From: UBA721 sp002705165
GTDB taxonomy: Bacteria > Planctomycetota > Planctomycetia > Pirellulales > Pirellulaceae
Length of the DNA stretch: 64,000 nucleotides
Direction of reading: 5' to 3'
Assembly: GCA_045565995.1 (NCBI GenBank)
Contig: JBJLEF010000001.1
Location: 1,860,001-1,924,000, forward strand
Made by a program: the position numbers and the translations under genes. The notes under the pieces are model-generated. The model had not been told where the DNA came from and did not search any database. It was given only the letters and a program-made list of their open reading frames with translations. Shown here piece by piece: positions 9,646-18,706 of the stretch; positions within the stretch are counted from its first letter, which is position 1, and each line of letters begins with the position of its first letter.

Positions 9646-11438
9646 TGGGGGAAACTCTGATGAAAGCTACTCCCCTCCAACAGGAAACTCGTCGGGTATG
9701 GATAACCGTGCTTATCGGAGTCGTACTCTGTTTATGCACAGTGGCATTGATACCGTCGACCTATGCGGAAGCCGATGATCTGGGCGCGCAAATGATCCTT
9801 GCGGGTGAAGATGGGTTCGCTGCTGCTGCGGAAGTCCCATTTTTTTCACGGACGCTTAATTACTTATTGCTTTGCTTGTACCAATGGATTCCGGCCTTCC
9901 CGTGGTATGGAATCTTATTAGTTATCACACAAGCAATAGGTTTGTCACTCTTTCTCTATTGTTTAATAACGAAACTAAGAGAGACTCCCTGGCTGGGCCT
10001 CGTCTTTCCATTCTTTGTGATCTTTAGTGTTTACACACTGCTCGAAGTGACATTTACTCAGGCGACGTTAACATTAATGTTCGGCATCTCGGCAGTGATT
10101 GCTTGCAGACATGCACAGGCTCCATGGCCGACCAAGACCCGGCGCGCATTGGCATTTCTTTTGCTATGGGCTTTTTTATGGCGTTGGAAATTCGGCATTT
10201 ACTGCCTGGTGTTTTTTGCCCCCTTGGCGGTGATTCAGTTTGGGCAATTGCGACAGTACCTTGGTCTGCTTGGGATCGTGCTCGGCATGATTCTATGTGA
10301 TCGCGTGATCGATTATCTTTGTGCCTCACCGGAGTGGACAGAATATATTGAGTTCTATGACACACGAGCGCAGTTATTTGATATGCCGAGTGGTCGAGCG
10401 GGTGAAAATTTAATCGCTTCACTTCAAGCCGCTGGTTGGAGTGAAAGCGACTATCGTTTAATCCGCGAAACCTGGATGTTGTACGACGAACGATTGGTTT
10501 CACAAGCGTCGATGGAGGCATTCCTGAATGCTGTTGCAGATCACGGCGGTGCTTCGATAACCGAGCAGATTGAGAGCAACCTTCGTGAGAATGCATCACT
10601 TCTGGAGGCATTTTTGCCCATCGGGATTGCTGTGGTATTGCTGGGTTTCAAGTCGTATCTGGATGATCCTCTTTTGCGACGTAAGCTGCTCGCAATCACT
10701 CTCTTTTTGATCCCGGTGTTGTTTCTGGCATACCTGAGACTTAAACCCAGAGTTCTGGTCCCCATTTTCCTGTACGGCTTTTGTTTACTAAACATCTGGA
10801 CCCCTGGAGAGGAAAGTGGAGATAGATTTGGAGGCTGGGGTCAAAAGGTCCACCTCACCTGGATTCACTTTTTCTCCTTTGTGCCGATTGTCATTGGATT
10901 AGGGATGAGCTGTTTAGTTCTCAAGCAACAGTGGGATGACGCTCATCAAAAGAAAGTGGGGTTAACAGAATCATCGACGTTTATTGCTGAACTCAATAAA
11001 CCAGTGACTCTGTTAAGAACTCAAGTGGGGGCTTTACCTGGCTGGGAAGGTATTCATCCTTTCTCCCGGCTCAGTGATAGTGAAGAGCTCAGAATAATCC
11101 CGGCGGGATGGCAAGTCCGCTCTCCTCGATATCATCGAATTTTGAAGGAATTGGGATATGAAACAGGGGCAGCGCTGATTGCAGGATTTGCGACAGATCC
11201 GGATGACGGTCAGTACTTCGTGCAACGCTTTAGTCGAAACAGAGGTGTCGTTGAATTCTACAGTCAGCAATGGCTTCAATATCTTGAGCGGTATCATGCT
11301 GATCGCTGGCTTAATAATCCTCAATTGGATGTGGTTACTATTGGAGCATCAAAACGCGATCCTCAGCGTTTATCACTCTTGAAGTTGTTGCCAAAGAGCG
11401 AAGATGAGCTGTTGTTAGAATCCATTTTTCCGGAATAG
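9645..11438 (+). CDS. Polytopic membrane protein, possibly a GT-C type glycosyltransferase
   Basis: 597 residues. The first ~400 hold about nine hydrophobic helices, beginning with VWITVLIGVVLCLCTVALI; a soluble C-terminal domain of ~180 residues follows. No family is recognised with certainty. An acidic first outer loop (YAEADDLGAQM) after helix 1 and the position after a polyprenyl-phosphate glycosyltransferase suggest a GT-C enzyme that takes the lipid-linked sugar across the membrane. ATG 9645 is well supported: GGAGG at 9633-9637, seven bases upstream, and it overlaps the previous stop. The 3' end overlaps the convergent gene by 24 bases. Confidence 0.75.
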   Translation: MGETLMKATPLQQETRRVWITVLIGVVLCLCTVALIPSTYAEADDLGAQMILAGEDGFAAAAEVPFFSRTLNYLLLCLYQWIPAFPWYGILLVITQAIGLSLFLYCLITKLRETPWLGLVFPFFVIFSVYTLLEVTFTQATLTLMFGISAVIACRHAQAPWPTKTRRALAFLLLWAFLWRWKFGIYCLVFFAPLAVIQFGQLRQYLGLLGIVLGMILCDRVIDYLCASPEWTEYIEFYDTRAQLFDMPSGRAGENLIASLQAAGWSESDYRLIRETWMLYDERLVSQASMEAFLNAVADHGGASITEQIESNLRENASLLEAFLPIGIAVVLLGFKSYLDDPLLRRKLLAITLFLIPVLFLAYLRLKPRVLVPIFLYGFCLLNIWTPGEESGDRFGGWGQKVHLTWIHFFSFVPIVIGLGMSCLVLKQQWDDAHQKKVGLTESSTFIAELNKPVTLLRTQVGALPGWEGIHPFSRLSDSEELRIIPAGWQVRSPRYHRILKELGYETGAALIAGFATDPDDGQYFVQRFSRNRGVVEFYSQQWLQYLERYHADRWLNNPQLDVVTIGASKRDPQRLSLLKLLPKSEDELLLESIFPE

Positions 11439-13154
11439 AATGCCCTGTTCCGGAGATAAGCACTCAGCAACGGGAATGTAGTTGCGTGCTTTAAGGAGGT
11501 GCTTGGCTTTGCTCTGCCGCTGACGCCAATGTTTCTGTTCGGCTTCGCTAATCGTAGAACCTGTTAGCAATAGCACAAACTCAGCACTGGTCTGATGAAG
11601 CGGTGCCTGCCAACTTTGATCTTCTGATGCGAATTGTCGTGTGCGGAAGTTGTACCCGGTTTCGTTATCTGCCAGGCTTTGGAGCGCGAAATGAATGTGG
11701 TTGTATCGTCCGGGCATGATCAGCAGGCGAGATTCTGCCGGGATATGTTTTTCCAGAGTGGTAATGATGGCCTGCATGTTTGGATCGTGTAGAGCGGTGT
11801 GCTGGCGTTCCCATTGTGTGGTATTAGGCATTTGTAGACGCAGTGGATGATAGCTATCGTTATAGGGAGCAAACCAAATGCAGGGGAGTATTAAAATTGC
11901 TCCGACGAGGATGCGTTTGCGTCTGGAAGCCTGAACCCATGATCGATAGCGATCATATGTTATCGAACAGACAATGACCGTCGCCGGAATGCTCAAAAGC
12001 ATATAGTGATGAAACGGACGGGCACGAAATTGCAATAATGTTGCCAGAATGGCGACAAGTGAGAAGCCGATCAAACGCCAGGATGGTTGGTTTTTCACTG
12101 CGTTAGTAGTTAGCCAGCGGCTACGCCCAAGAAACAAAACGCCGGCAATCGACATGGTAATCCAAAGCGATTCGTCATGACGAACCTGAGTGTAGAGATT
12201 AAGCAGCCACGATTGTTCCGTTCCGTATTGCCCGGCTGTTTTTACACCCATCGTCAGTGGAGTCAGGCCATTACCCAGGCATACCACTAACAAGACTAAA
12301 GTTATCCCGGCGGTAACTGGGACGATTAGCAGGTGTTTCCAGGCATGAGGTTTGTCATTTTTCTGAAGTTGCTCGGCAAGGAGATATGCAAAACCAAGAC
12401 TGAGTAATCCCGCTTGTTGCTTGGTGAATACGGTGACCCCCATTGCCACTCCAAAGAGGACTATCCTCCACAGAGGTTGTTGGTCATCAAGGGGTTGCCC
12501 GCGCCAAAGAAGTAGTCCAACAAGCCAGGGTGCGACTGCCAGACTTTCTGTCACACCGGTTAGACCATCAAATTTGGTGAACAGCACAAATGTCCAAAAG
12601 ATACTGAAGAGAGTCAGGACTTTGCAGTAGGTATGTTGGCGGACAATCCAACCGGTTAACAAGCAAACAACAATTAAAGTCAGTTGGCAAAACGACTGTA
12701 ACGTTGGTAAATCCTGGCCGACGAGTCGCATCACCGATGTCCAGAAAACATAAACGCCAGGAAAATAGCTGTAAGCATTCTCCGAGAACGAATTACTGTT
12801 GACCATGTCCCGGCTGTAGCACAGGTAATAATACCAATCCACACCACCCACCATGACGCGACTAACTATTAGGTATCGGATACACGAGACGACCGCTGCA
12901 ATGCTCAGCAGCCCGATCAGAGTTTTGCGATAGGCCTGTTGGTATTTCCCGGCTTCGCTTTGCGGTTGACTGATTCTCAGCAGGGGAAAGAAAAGCAGGA
13001 GACTGGCTACCGAGATCACCAACGCCTCGAGAGTGGTGGTTCCTTTCGTGGCAAATGTATGTAGTGTTGCAACGACTCCAAAGGTAAGCAGGGCGCAGAT
13101 TACTCCCATCCATTGAAAACGAGTTCTTGGTGTGTGGGAGTCGTTTGAGTTCAT
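11415..13154 (-). CDS. Polytopic membrane protein, glycosyltransferase family 39-like
   Basis: About 579 residues with ten or more hydrophobic helices, starting WMGVICALLTFGVVATLHTF. The first outer loop carries VGGVDWYYYLCYSRDM, matching the aspartate-containing first loop of GT-C/PMT-like enzymes, and the C-terminal ~120 residues are soluble. An ATG at 13193 in the same frame would add 13 residues; 13154 is chosen because it sits closer to the first helix, but neither has a good ribosome-binding site. It faces the plus-strand sugar operon tail-to-tail with a 24-base overlap. The sugar substrate is unknown. Confidence 0.72.
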   Translation of the reverse strand: MNSNDSHTPRTRFQWMGVICALLTFGVVATLHTFATKGTTTLEALVISVASLLLFFPLLRISQPQSEAGKYQQAYRKTLIGLLSIAAVVSCIRYLIVSRVMVGGVDWYYYLCYSRDMVNSNSFSENAYSYFPGVYVFWTSVMRLVGQDLPTLQSFCQLTLIVVCLLTGWIVRQHTYCKVLTLFSIFWTFVLFTKFDGLTGVTESLAVAPWLVGLLLWRGQPLDDQQPLWRIVLFGVAMGVTVFTKQQAGLLSLGFAYLLAEQLQKNDKPHAWKHLLIVPVTAGITLVLLVVCLGNGLTPLTMGVKTAGQYGTEQSWLLNLYTQVRHDESLWITMSIAGVLFLGRSRWLTTNAVKNQPSWRLIGFSLVAILATLLQFRARPFHHYMLLSIPATVIVCSITYDRYRSWVQASRRKRILVGAILILPCIWFAPYNDSYHPLRLQMPNTTQWERQHTALHDPNMQAIITTLEKHIPAESRLLIMPGRYNHIHFALQSLADNETGYNFRTRQFASEDQSWQAPLHQTSAEFVLLLTGSTISEAEQKHWRQRQSKAKHLLKARNYIPVAECLSPEQGILFRKNGF

Positions 13155-13299
13155 ACTTGATATATCATAGCAAATGGCTTTTGAAACCAGCATCTATTAC
13201 AAGTTCTTTGTGATCCGATGGTTGGTTTTAACTTTGTGCTTGGGCTAATATGAAGAAGTGTTTTACATATTAATCAGGATATTGGTCAAGGATCTACGA

Positions 13300-14280
13300 A
13301 TGATATTCAACCGACGAGAGTTCCTTCAAACAACCACAGCGGCTGTCGCGACAGTCGCCGTACCGGCACTGGCAGTACCTGCGAAGGCCGCCGCTAAAGG
13401 CCTGCCTATTATTGACACCCACCAACATCTGTGGGATCTGGACTTGTTCCAGCCGCCGTGGCTTTCCGGAGCACCGGATGTACTGGCCCGAAGTTACGTT
13501 ACCAGTGATTACAAGAAAGCAACTCGTGCTGTAAATCTGGCCAAAGCGGTCTATATGGAAGTGGATGTTAATCCCAAGAATCAGGTAAAAGAGGCAGAGC
13601 ACTTAATTGCGTTGTCGAAAGACCGTCGTCACCCGACAGTCGCTGCGGTAATTTCCGGGCGTCCGGGTGAAGATAGTTTTGCGCCCTATATTTCTCAGTA
13701 TAAAGACAGTGAATATATCAAGGGAGTTCGCCAGGTTTTGCACGTGGATTCCACTCCGCAAGGACTTTGTCTGGATGATCAATATGTGAAATCAGTTCAA
13801 TTGTTGGGTAGTATGGGGAAAAGTTTTGATCTCTGCATGCGACCAACCGAATTAGCGGATGGTGCAGCCTTGGCTGATAAGGCTCCAGAGACACGGCTGA
13901 TTGTAGACCATTGCGGTAACGCCGACCCCAAGGCCTGGTTGAAAGACCCAGTTGAGGAACCCTGGCATAAAGTTGATCAATGGAAGCGTGATATTGATCT
14001 GTTGGCAACGAAGGAAAATGTCATTTGTAAAATTTCAGGGATCGTTGCGCGTGCTCCGAAAGACAATTGGGGACCTGGAACACTGGCTCCAATCATTAAC
14101 CATTGCTTAGGAGCATTTGGTCCGGACCGAGTTGTGTTTGGCGGTGACTGGCCGGTTTGCCGCCTTGTTGCGAATTACAAACAGTGGGTCGATGCCTTGA
14201 AACAAGTCATTTCAGAACGACCATACGAAGAACAGTTGAAATTGCTGCATAACAATGCTGAGCGACTCTACGATATTTAA
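13300..14280 (+). CDS. Tat-exported amidohydrolase family 2 protein
   Basis: 326 residues from ATG 13300 (AAGGA about seven bases upstream); an earlier in-frame start at 13258 is rejected because the Tat signal NRREFLQTTTAAVATVAVPA must lie at the N-terminus. The mature protein is an amidohydrolase-2 TIM barrel: DTHQHLWDLDLF carries the first metal-binding His-X-His, RLIVDHCGN a later histidine and FGGDWPVCRL the final aspartate. The family includes lactonases of sugar and aromatic acid catabolism (L-fucono- or rhamnono-lactonase, 2-pyrone-4,6-dicarboxylate lactonase). Export with cofactor in place fits the Tat route. A strong terminator follows at 14315, so it is probably monocistronic. Confidence 0.87.
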   Translation: MIFNRREFLQTTTAAVATVAVPALAVPAKAAAKGLPIIDTHQHLWDLDLFQPPWLSGAPDVLARSYVTSDYKKATRAVNLAKAVYMEVDVNPKNQVKEAEHLIALSKDRRHPTVAAVISGRPGEDSFAPYISQYKDSEYIKGVRQVLHVDSTPQGLCLDDQYVKSVQLLGSMGKSFDLCMRPTELADGAALADKAPETRLIVDHCGNADPKAWLKDPVEEPWHKVDQWKRDIDLLATKENVICKISGIVARAPKDNWGPGTLAPIINHCLGAFGPDRVVFGGDWPVCRLVANYKQWVDALKQVISERPYEEQLKLLHNNAERLYDI

Positions 14281-14314
14281 CCTGCGGAAATAGAAGGTTC
14301 TTCTGATTACCAAC

Positions 14315-14350
14315 AAGCCCCGTCATGAAGCATGGCGGGGCTTTTTTCTT
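14315..14350 (+). terminator. Rho-independent terminator after the amidohydrolase gene
   Basis: AAGCCCCG at 14315-14322 pairs with CGGGGCTT at 14336-14343, closing a 13-base loop, and a T-rich run continues to about 14355. It lies 35 bases after the stop at 14280. Confidence 0.9.
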
Positions 14351-14455
14351 TTTTTGTTGTAGCCCCAATGCTATTGCCACAGACCCTAAATTCCCGCTAT
14401 TCTCCAACTCGCCAATAGTATAGTTCACTTCGTTTTATAGCTGATTTTTTGAACA

Positions 14456-15607
14456 ATGAATATGAATCGTCCTGTACCTTTGCTGGATGTTCCTCGAAGT
14501 AATGCTCCGATGCGGGAGGAGTTTCTAGAGGCTCTGGCAAACGTTGTTGATTCCGGTCGTTTTCTCTTTGGACCGGATGTAAAGAAACTCGAAGAAGAAT
14601 GCGCTCGCTGGGCCAATACCCGCTTTGGGATTGGATGTGCTTCTGGAAGTGATGCAATCCTCCTAGCCTTAATGGCTGCGGGCCTGCGAGAAGGGGACGA
14701 AGTCATTTGTCCAAGCTTTACCTTTTTCTCCACGGCCAGTGCTGTTAGCCGTTTGGGAGGCGTGCCAGTTTTTGTAGATATTGATCCTGCCACCTTTAAT
14801 ATCGATCCGAATGCACTCGCAGCGGCAATTACCGAAAAGACCAAGGCCGTGATCCCTGTCCACTTGTTTGGACAATGTGCAGACATGGATGAGATTATGG
14901 CGATATGCGATGAGCATGGACTTGTTGTAATCGAGGATGCTGCCCAGTCGATTGGAGCTAACATCAACGGACGGCCTGCCGGAGCGTGGGGCCACTTCGG
15001 TTGTATCAGCTTCTATCCCACCAAGAATCTTGGAGGAATGGGCGACGGCGGTATGATTGTTACCAATGACGAAGAACTGGAAGATCGGGTGCGTCTGTAT
15101 TCCGGACACGGTATGCGGCCTCGGTATTATCATAAAGTTATCGGTATTAACAGTCGTTTGGACTCGATGCAGGCCGCGGTCCTGAACGTGAAAATCAACT
15201 ATCTGGATGATGCCGTTGCTGGTCGGCAGAGAAATGCCGAGTTGTATCAGGAACTGTTTTCTCAGTCAGGCTTGGCTCATGAAATCACTCTGCCGGTTGC
15301 CCGGTTTGGGGACGGACATGTCTGGAATCAGTTCACGATCCGAGTGCACAGCGAAAAGCGAGATGAACTACAAGCGTTTCTTGCTGAAAAGAATATTGGT
15401 AGTGCAATTTACTATCCGGTTCCATTGCACATGCAGAAATGTTTCCAGCCTCTGGGATACCAACCGGAAGATCTCCCTGAGACTTTAAAGGCTTCTCAGG
15501 AAGTATTAAGTCTACCGATCTTTCCGGAACTAGAAGCCGAGGAAGTGAAGATCGTCGTTGATAGCGTGAAGCAATTCTTTGCGATGTCCCAACGACGAGC
15601 GGCCTAG
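14456..15607 (+). CDS. DegT/DnrJ/EryC1/StrS aminotransferase
   Basis: 383 residues, PLP-dependent sugar aminotransferase. LLDVPRSNAPMREEFLEAL opens the family domain; CASGSDAILLAL, CPSFTFFSTASAV, VIPVHLFGQCADMD, VIEDAAQSIGA (D161) and the Schiff-base lysine K190 in SFYPTKNLGGMGDGG follow. It resembles the WbpE/WlbC/DegT branch (aminating UDP-3-keto sugars or similar) more than the WecE-type enzyme at 6301, so the window has two distinct sugar aminotransferases. It stands alone between a terminator and the convergent hisS gene. Exact substrate unknown. ATG 14462 two codons later is a possible start. Confidence 0.88.
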   Translation: MNMNRPVPLLDVPRSNAPMREEFLEALANVVDSGRFLFGPDVKKLEEECARWANTRFGIGCASGSDAILLALMAAGLREGDEVICPSFTFFSTASAVSRLGGVPVFVDIDPATFNIDPNALAAAITEKTKAVIPVHLFGQCADMDEIMAICDEHGLVVIEDAAQSIGANINGRPAGAWGHFGCISFYPTKNLGGMGDGGMIVTNDEELEDRVRLYSGHGMRPRYYHKVIGINSRLDSMQAAVLNVKINYLDDAVAGRQRNAELYQELFSQSGLAHEITLPVARFGDGHVWNQFTIRVHSEKRDELQAFLAEKNIGSAIYYPVPLHMQKCFQPLGYQPEDLPETLKASQEVLSLPIFPELEAEEVKIVVDSVKQFFAMSQRRAA

Positions 15608-15654
15608 CGACTGACTAACATGACTTATCAGCCGATTCTAATGTAAGCCTCAAC

Positions 15655-15683
15655 TGGCTAGACTTGGCTAGACTTGGCTAGAG
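15655..15683. repeat. Short 10-bp direct repeat across the hisS stop codon
   Basis: The unit tggctagact occurs about 2.9 times in tandem. On the minus strand each copy reads as a potential TAG, and the hisS stop falls inside the second copy, so gain or loss of a copy would move the C-terminus by a few residues. Confidence 0.75.
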
Positions 15684-17035
15684 TCTGCTTTTTTAATGCT
15701 GGCAGCTAATTCAGTTGCAGCGTCGACAATCAAGTGTTCTGTACTTTGACCGGTCTTTAGATTCTTGATTTGCAGCGAGTCGCGAGAAAGTTCATCCTCC
15801 CCGGCAATAATAGCGTAATCGAATCCACGGGCATCCGCATATTTGAGTTGCTGGCCGAGTTTCTTTGTATCTGGATAAAGTTCGACTTTAATCCCAGCTG
15901 TTCGCAAACTAGCCGCAATCTCCAGGTACTTAGCTAGAGATCCTTTATCGAAGTACGTGACCAGTACATCGGCTGGAGTCTTGACCTTGGTCAGCATGTT
16001 TAATTCTTCCATCGCAGCTAGTAAACGATCTAAGCCAAGGGAAGCGCCGATTCCGGGGAGCTGACGTTTCGTGTAAAGTTCAGCGAGATTGTCATAGCGT
16101 CCGCCGCTACATACCGAGCCGATGTTCGGCAAGTCATCTAGAAATGTTTCAAAGATGACTCCCGTGTAATAGTCAAGTCCGCGTGCAATGGAAACGTCCA
16201 GTTTGATTCGTTCGGACGGCACGCCTCCCGCCTGCAGGCCTGCCATGATTTGCTCGAGTCTTTCTACACCAGCCTCTCCCAGTTCACTGCCTCTCACGAG
16301 CGGCTTTAGTTGTGTAAGGATTTCTTGGTCGGTGCCTTCGAGAGTGGCCATGGCCAGCACACTGCGAGCTTGTTCTTCCGTTGTGCCTGCGTGGGCCATC
16401 ATCTCGGCAACGACTTTCTCTTCACCGATTTTTGCAAGTTTGTCGAGGCTGCGAAGGACGGGTGTGGCTTGCTCTGAAAGTCCTTGCTTCTCCAGCAGTC
16501 CGTTGAGTACTTGGCGGTTGTTCATGTGGATTGTGAAACATTCAAATCCAATGGCTGACAAGAGTGCGTTGATGACGAGTCCGGTTTCAATATCGGCAGC
16601 TACCGAGAGCGTGCCAATCGTATCGAAATCACATTGCATGAATTCCCGATAACGTCCACGTTGCGTATTTTCACCTCGCCAGACCGGAGCGATGTGGTAG
16701 CGTTTGAACGGAGTACCAAGTTCATTGATGTGCTGGGCGACAAATCGGGCCAGCGGTACGGTCAAGTCAAACCGCATACCAACATCACGTTTACCGTGAT
16801 CCTGGAATTTGTAGAGTTGTCGATCGGTTTCGTCACTGCCTTTACCGGTTAGGATTTCGAGGTATTCGAGTGTCGGAGTATCGATTGGTCCAAAGCCAAA
16901 ACTGCGATAGACCTCTCGTGCAGTTTGGATTAAACGTTCGCGCGGAATCATGGACTCCGGGAGATAGTCCCGGAATCCTTTTAAGGTCCGTGGTTGGATC
17001 CGTTGGGGTTTTTTAGGTTTATCTGAATCGCTCAT
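15668..17035 (-). CDS. hisS: Histidyl-tRNA synthetase
   Basis: Class II aminoacyl-tRNA synthetase, 455 residues, charging tRNA-His. PRTLKGFRDYLPESMIPRE opens the catalytic core; motif 2 is YHIAPVWRGENTQRGRYREF; the histidine-binding segment is ARGLDYYTGVIFE; motif 3 is GIGASLGLDRLLAAM. The C-terminal anticodon-binding domain spans about residues 355-450. Length fits the family with a slightly extended, basic N-terminus. It is last in a four-gene minus-strand run, nine bases after the YkgJ-type gene. Confidence 0.97.
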   Translation of the reverse strand: MSDSDKPKKPQRIQPRTLKGFRDYLPESMIPRERLIQTAREVYRSFGFGPIDTPTLEYLEILTGKGSDETDRQLYKFQDHGKRDVGMRFDLTVPLARFVAQHINELGTPFKRYHIAPVWRGENTQRGRYREFMQCDFDTIGTLSVAADIETGLVINALLSAIGFECFTIHMNNRQVLNGLLEKQGLSEQATPVLRSLDKLAKIGEEKVVAEMMAHAGTTEEQARSVLAMATLEGTDQEILTQLKPLVRGSELGEAGVERLEQIMAGLQAGGVPSERIKLDVSIARGLDYYTGVIFETFLDDLPNIGSVCSGGRYDNLAELYTKRQLPGIGASLGLDRLLAAMEELNMLTKVKTPADVLVTYFDKGSLAKYLEIAASLRTAGIKVELYPDTKKLGQQLKYADARGFDYAIIAGEDELSRDSLQIKNLKTGQSTEHLIVDAATELAASIKKADSSQV

Positions 17036-17044
17036 GATTGGCCG

Positions 17045-17479
17045 TTAAGCAATGACAGGTAGAGGGTTGGGTTGAGGGCTGCGAATGCTACCATGATTTT
17101 TCGTCCGCAGCACAGCTTCTGCATACTCGTGAACCTGTTCCGGAGTTTCGAAGTATCGGTCGTAAGTCCAGTCGTCTTCGTATTCACAATTCTCGGTGGT
17201 GTAATCACGGCAGATTTGAGGACGTGTTTCGTAAATTCCACAGAGATGGTCATCGCGGAGGTGACGGCAGTCAGTATGGATCATGATGTACCATTCATCA
17301 TCGTCCGTGAAAATGCTGGCTCGGTCGTGGACTAAATACCAACGCAAAAAGTCAAAATCCTCAGCATCTTCAGGTGTTTCGATTGGTAATGCAAAGTACT
17401 TGCAGCATTTGGCGGTACAGTATTCACAAAGTACCTCTCCATCTTTTAGTTCTTCACGTCTCGGTTTGTTACGAATCAT
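17045..17479 (-). CDS. YkgJ-family cysteine-cluster protein
   Basis: 144 residues with the zinc/iron-chelating cysteine-cluster pattern: CEYCTAKCCKYFALP near residue 18, then TDCRHLRDDHLCGIYETRP and CRDYTTENC, giving CxxC..CC plus C-(x)8-C-(x)n-C. Such proteins bind a metal, possibly an Fe-S cluster; their function is not known. The start at 17479 overlaps the end of the PII-like gene by 11 bases, suggesting coupled translation, and hisS begins nine bases after the stop. Confidence 0.82.
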   Translation of the reverse strand: MIRNKPRREELKDGEVLCEYCTAKCCKYFALPIETPEDAEDFDFLRWYLVHDRASIFTDDDEWYIMIHTDCRHLRDDHLCGIYETRPQICRDYTTENCEYEDDWTYDRYFETPEQVHEYAEAVLRTKNHGSIRSPQPNPLPVIA

Positions 17480-17813
17480 TGGTCTGGGGGATTGAATTAG
17501 AGGAGTGGACCGTGGTGCCGTCGGCGGCTGGCATTATGAAGATTTTACCGTCTCCCATTCTTCCAGTCCGGGCGATATCTGAAATCTTCTGAATAATCTC
17601 GTCAACTCGTGTCTCCTCCACCCAGAGTGTAATTTCGACTTTAGGCAGAAAGGCCGTTGCGTATTCATTGTCGTTGTATTCCTGAAGGCGTTCCTTTTGT
17701 CGGCCGTAGCCTTTGACTTCACGGACATTAAGTGCTTCTAGCGGAGCACGCTTCAGACCTTCGAGAACTTTTTCAGCGAGGAAAGGTCGAACGATGGCAA
17801 CAATTTGTTTCAT
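17469..17813 (-). CDS. PII-family signalling protein
   Basis: 114 residues, aligning without gaps to GlnB/GlnK through residue 94. GYGRQK (35-40) begins the T-loop; Y51, the uridylylation site of proteobacterial PII, is present (NEYATAFLPK, with K58); the B-loop is RTGRMGDGKIF (82-92) with K90. PII trimers sense ATP/ADP and 2-oxoglutarate and control nitrogen metabolism proteins. Two things are unusual. The C-terminal arginines that contact ATP phosphates in canonical PII (R101, R103) are replaced by Thr and His (GTTVHSSNS). And the neighbours are a ferredoxin and a YkgJ-type protein rather than amtB or glnA. It may be a specialised PII. Confidence 0.88.
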   Translation of the reverse strand: MKQIVAIVRPFLAEKVLEGLKRAPLEALNVREVKGYGRQKERLQEYNDNEYATAFLPKVEITLWVEETRVDEIIQKISDIARTGRMGDGKIFIMPAADGTTVHSSNSIPQTNDS

Positions 17814-17855
17814 CGTCTTGTTCCTCTATGCGACGCCGAAGCAGGAATGACAGAA

Positions 17856-18248
17856 CTAGCTAAAAAAGTTCTCTCCAAACAGATTTACTTCAGGCCCCGT
17901 TTCCACGGTAACATCACCAGTTATCTTGCATTGGCATGCCAGGCGGGTTTCCTCAGGATTATCTAGATAAGCTAAGGCTGGAAGTGGATCCGGGAAGGGA
18001 AGATTGAAGCATTTCTTCTCCCAAATCGTTTGTTTGTTAGTGTTTTCACCATGCCCCTCGGTAACAAACACTCGACAAGTGCCGCACTGGCCCAGACCAT
18101 GGCAGTTAACGTACTTGTTCAGCGTAGCGCCAAACCCATTGATACCTTGATTGGTATTAATACTCAGCAATTTAGCCGCATCGCGAATCGTCGTACCTTC
18201 AGGTACGCTAACCTCTTGATTTTCTTTCGAGAATTTAACTTTCGGCAT
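17856..18248 (-). CDS. [2Fe-2S] ferredoxin
   Basis: 130 residues, adrenodoxin/plant-type fold. Cluster ligands are C49, C55 and C58 (NCHGLGQCGTCRVFV) and the late cysteine of RLACQC (C105, with C107 next to it). An insert of ~35 residues (ENTNKQTIWEKKCFNLP and on) separates the third and fourth ligands and contains an extra cysteine, C80. It is the first gene of the minus-strand group ferredoxin-PII-YkgJ-hisS, 42 bases before the PII gene. Electron partner unknown. Confidence 0.88.
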   Translation of the reverse strand: MPKVKFSKENQEVSVPEGTTIRDAAKLLSINTNQGINGFGATLNKYVNCHGLGQCGTCRVFVTEGHGENTNKQTIWEKKCFNLPFPDPLPALAYLDNPEETRLACQCKITGDVTVETGPEVNLFGENFFS

Positions 18249-18445
18249 CGGTTCAAACCCTGTGATTGGTCGAGGATATAAATTAGTTGCCCCCTAAACA
18301 CAAATCCAGTCAAACAGTTTGGGGGTCCTTATTTAACCTATATGCCTTATTATGGCAATCGCGTTGGAATAAGGAAGTGGACGCAACCAAAGAAACAGGG
18401 GAATTTGTCCTTTGAGGAAGTGAATTAGAAGGATTACAAGACAAA

Positions 18446-18706
18446 ATGGCTGAACGTTCCAACTATCAAAACAAAGTTATTAAAAACTATTACGACAATC
18501 GCGAAAATATTGCCTTGCAGCGATGTCAGGAGATAGTGACTGAGCTTTATCTGGCTGAAGGTAAAAAAAAGCAAAGGCAGTGGGACCTGTTGGCCACGCA
18601 TCTTGAGAAGCTTGAAGTGCCTCAGGTTACGATCGAACATTTGAGAAGTCAGGACAATATAGAAGTCGTTGCCAATTTCGTGACCAACCTTTCCAAAGGT
18701 CGATAA
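18446..18706 (+). CDS. Small conserved-looking hypothetical protein
   Basis: 86 residues, charged and predicted all-helical (KVIKNYYDNRENIALQRCQE, GKKKQRQWDLLATHLEKLEV). No family recognised. It is placed ten bases before the alcohol dehydrogenase gene with a normal composition, so it is likely a real gene in the same transcript. No signal peptide or membrane helix. Confidence 0.65.
   Translation: MAERSNYQNKVIKNYYDNRENIALQRCQEIVTELYLAEGKKKQRQWDLLATHLEKLEVPQVTIEHLRSQDNIEVVANFVTNLSKGR

Noticed and set aside
10054..10611. 185-residue minus-strand frame opposite the membrane protein
   Set aside because: No domain or signal, and the plus strand has regular hydrophobic helices across the same bases.
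14425..14967. 180-residue minus-strand frame inside the second aminotransferase
   Set aside because: Shadow of a clear PLP enzyme with K190 and D161.
15655..15683. CRISPR-like repeat
   Set aside because: Tandem 10-bp units with no spacers, part of the hisS 3' end.
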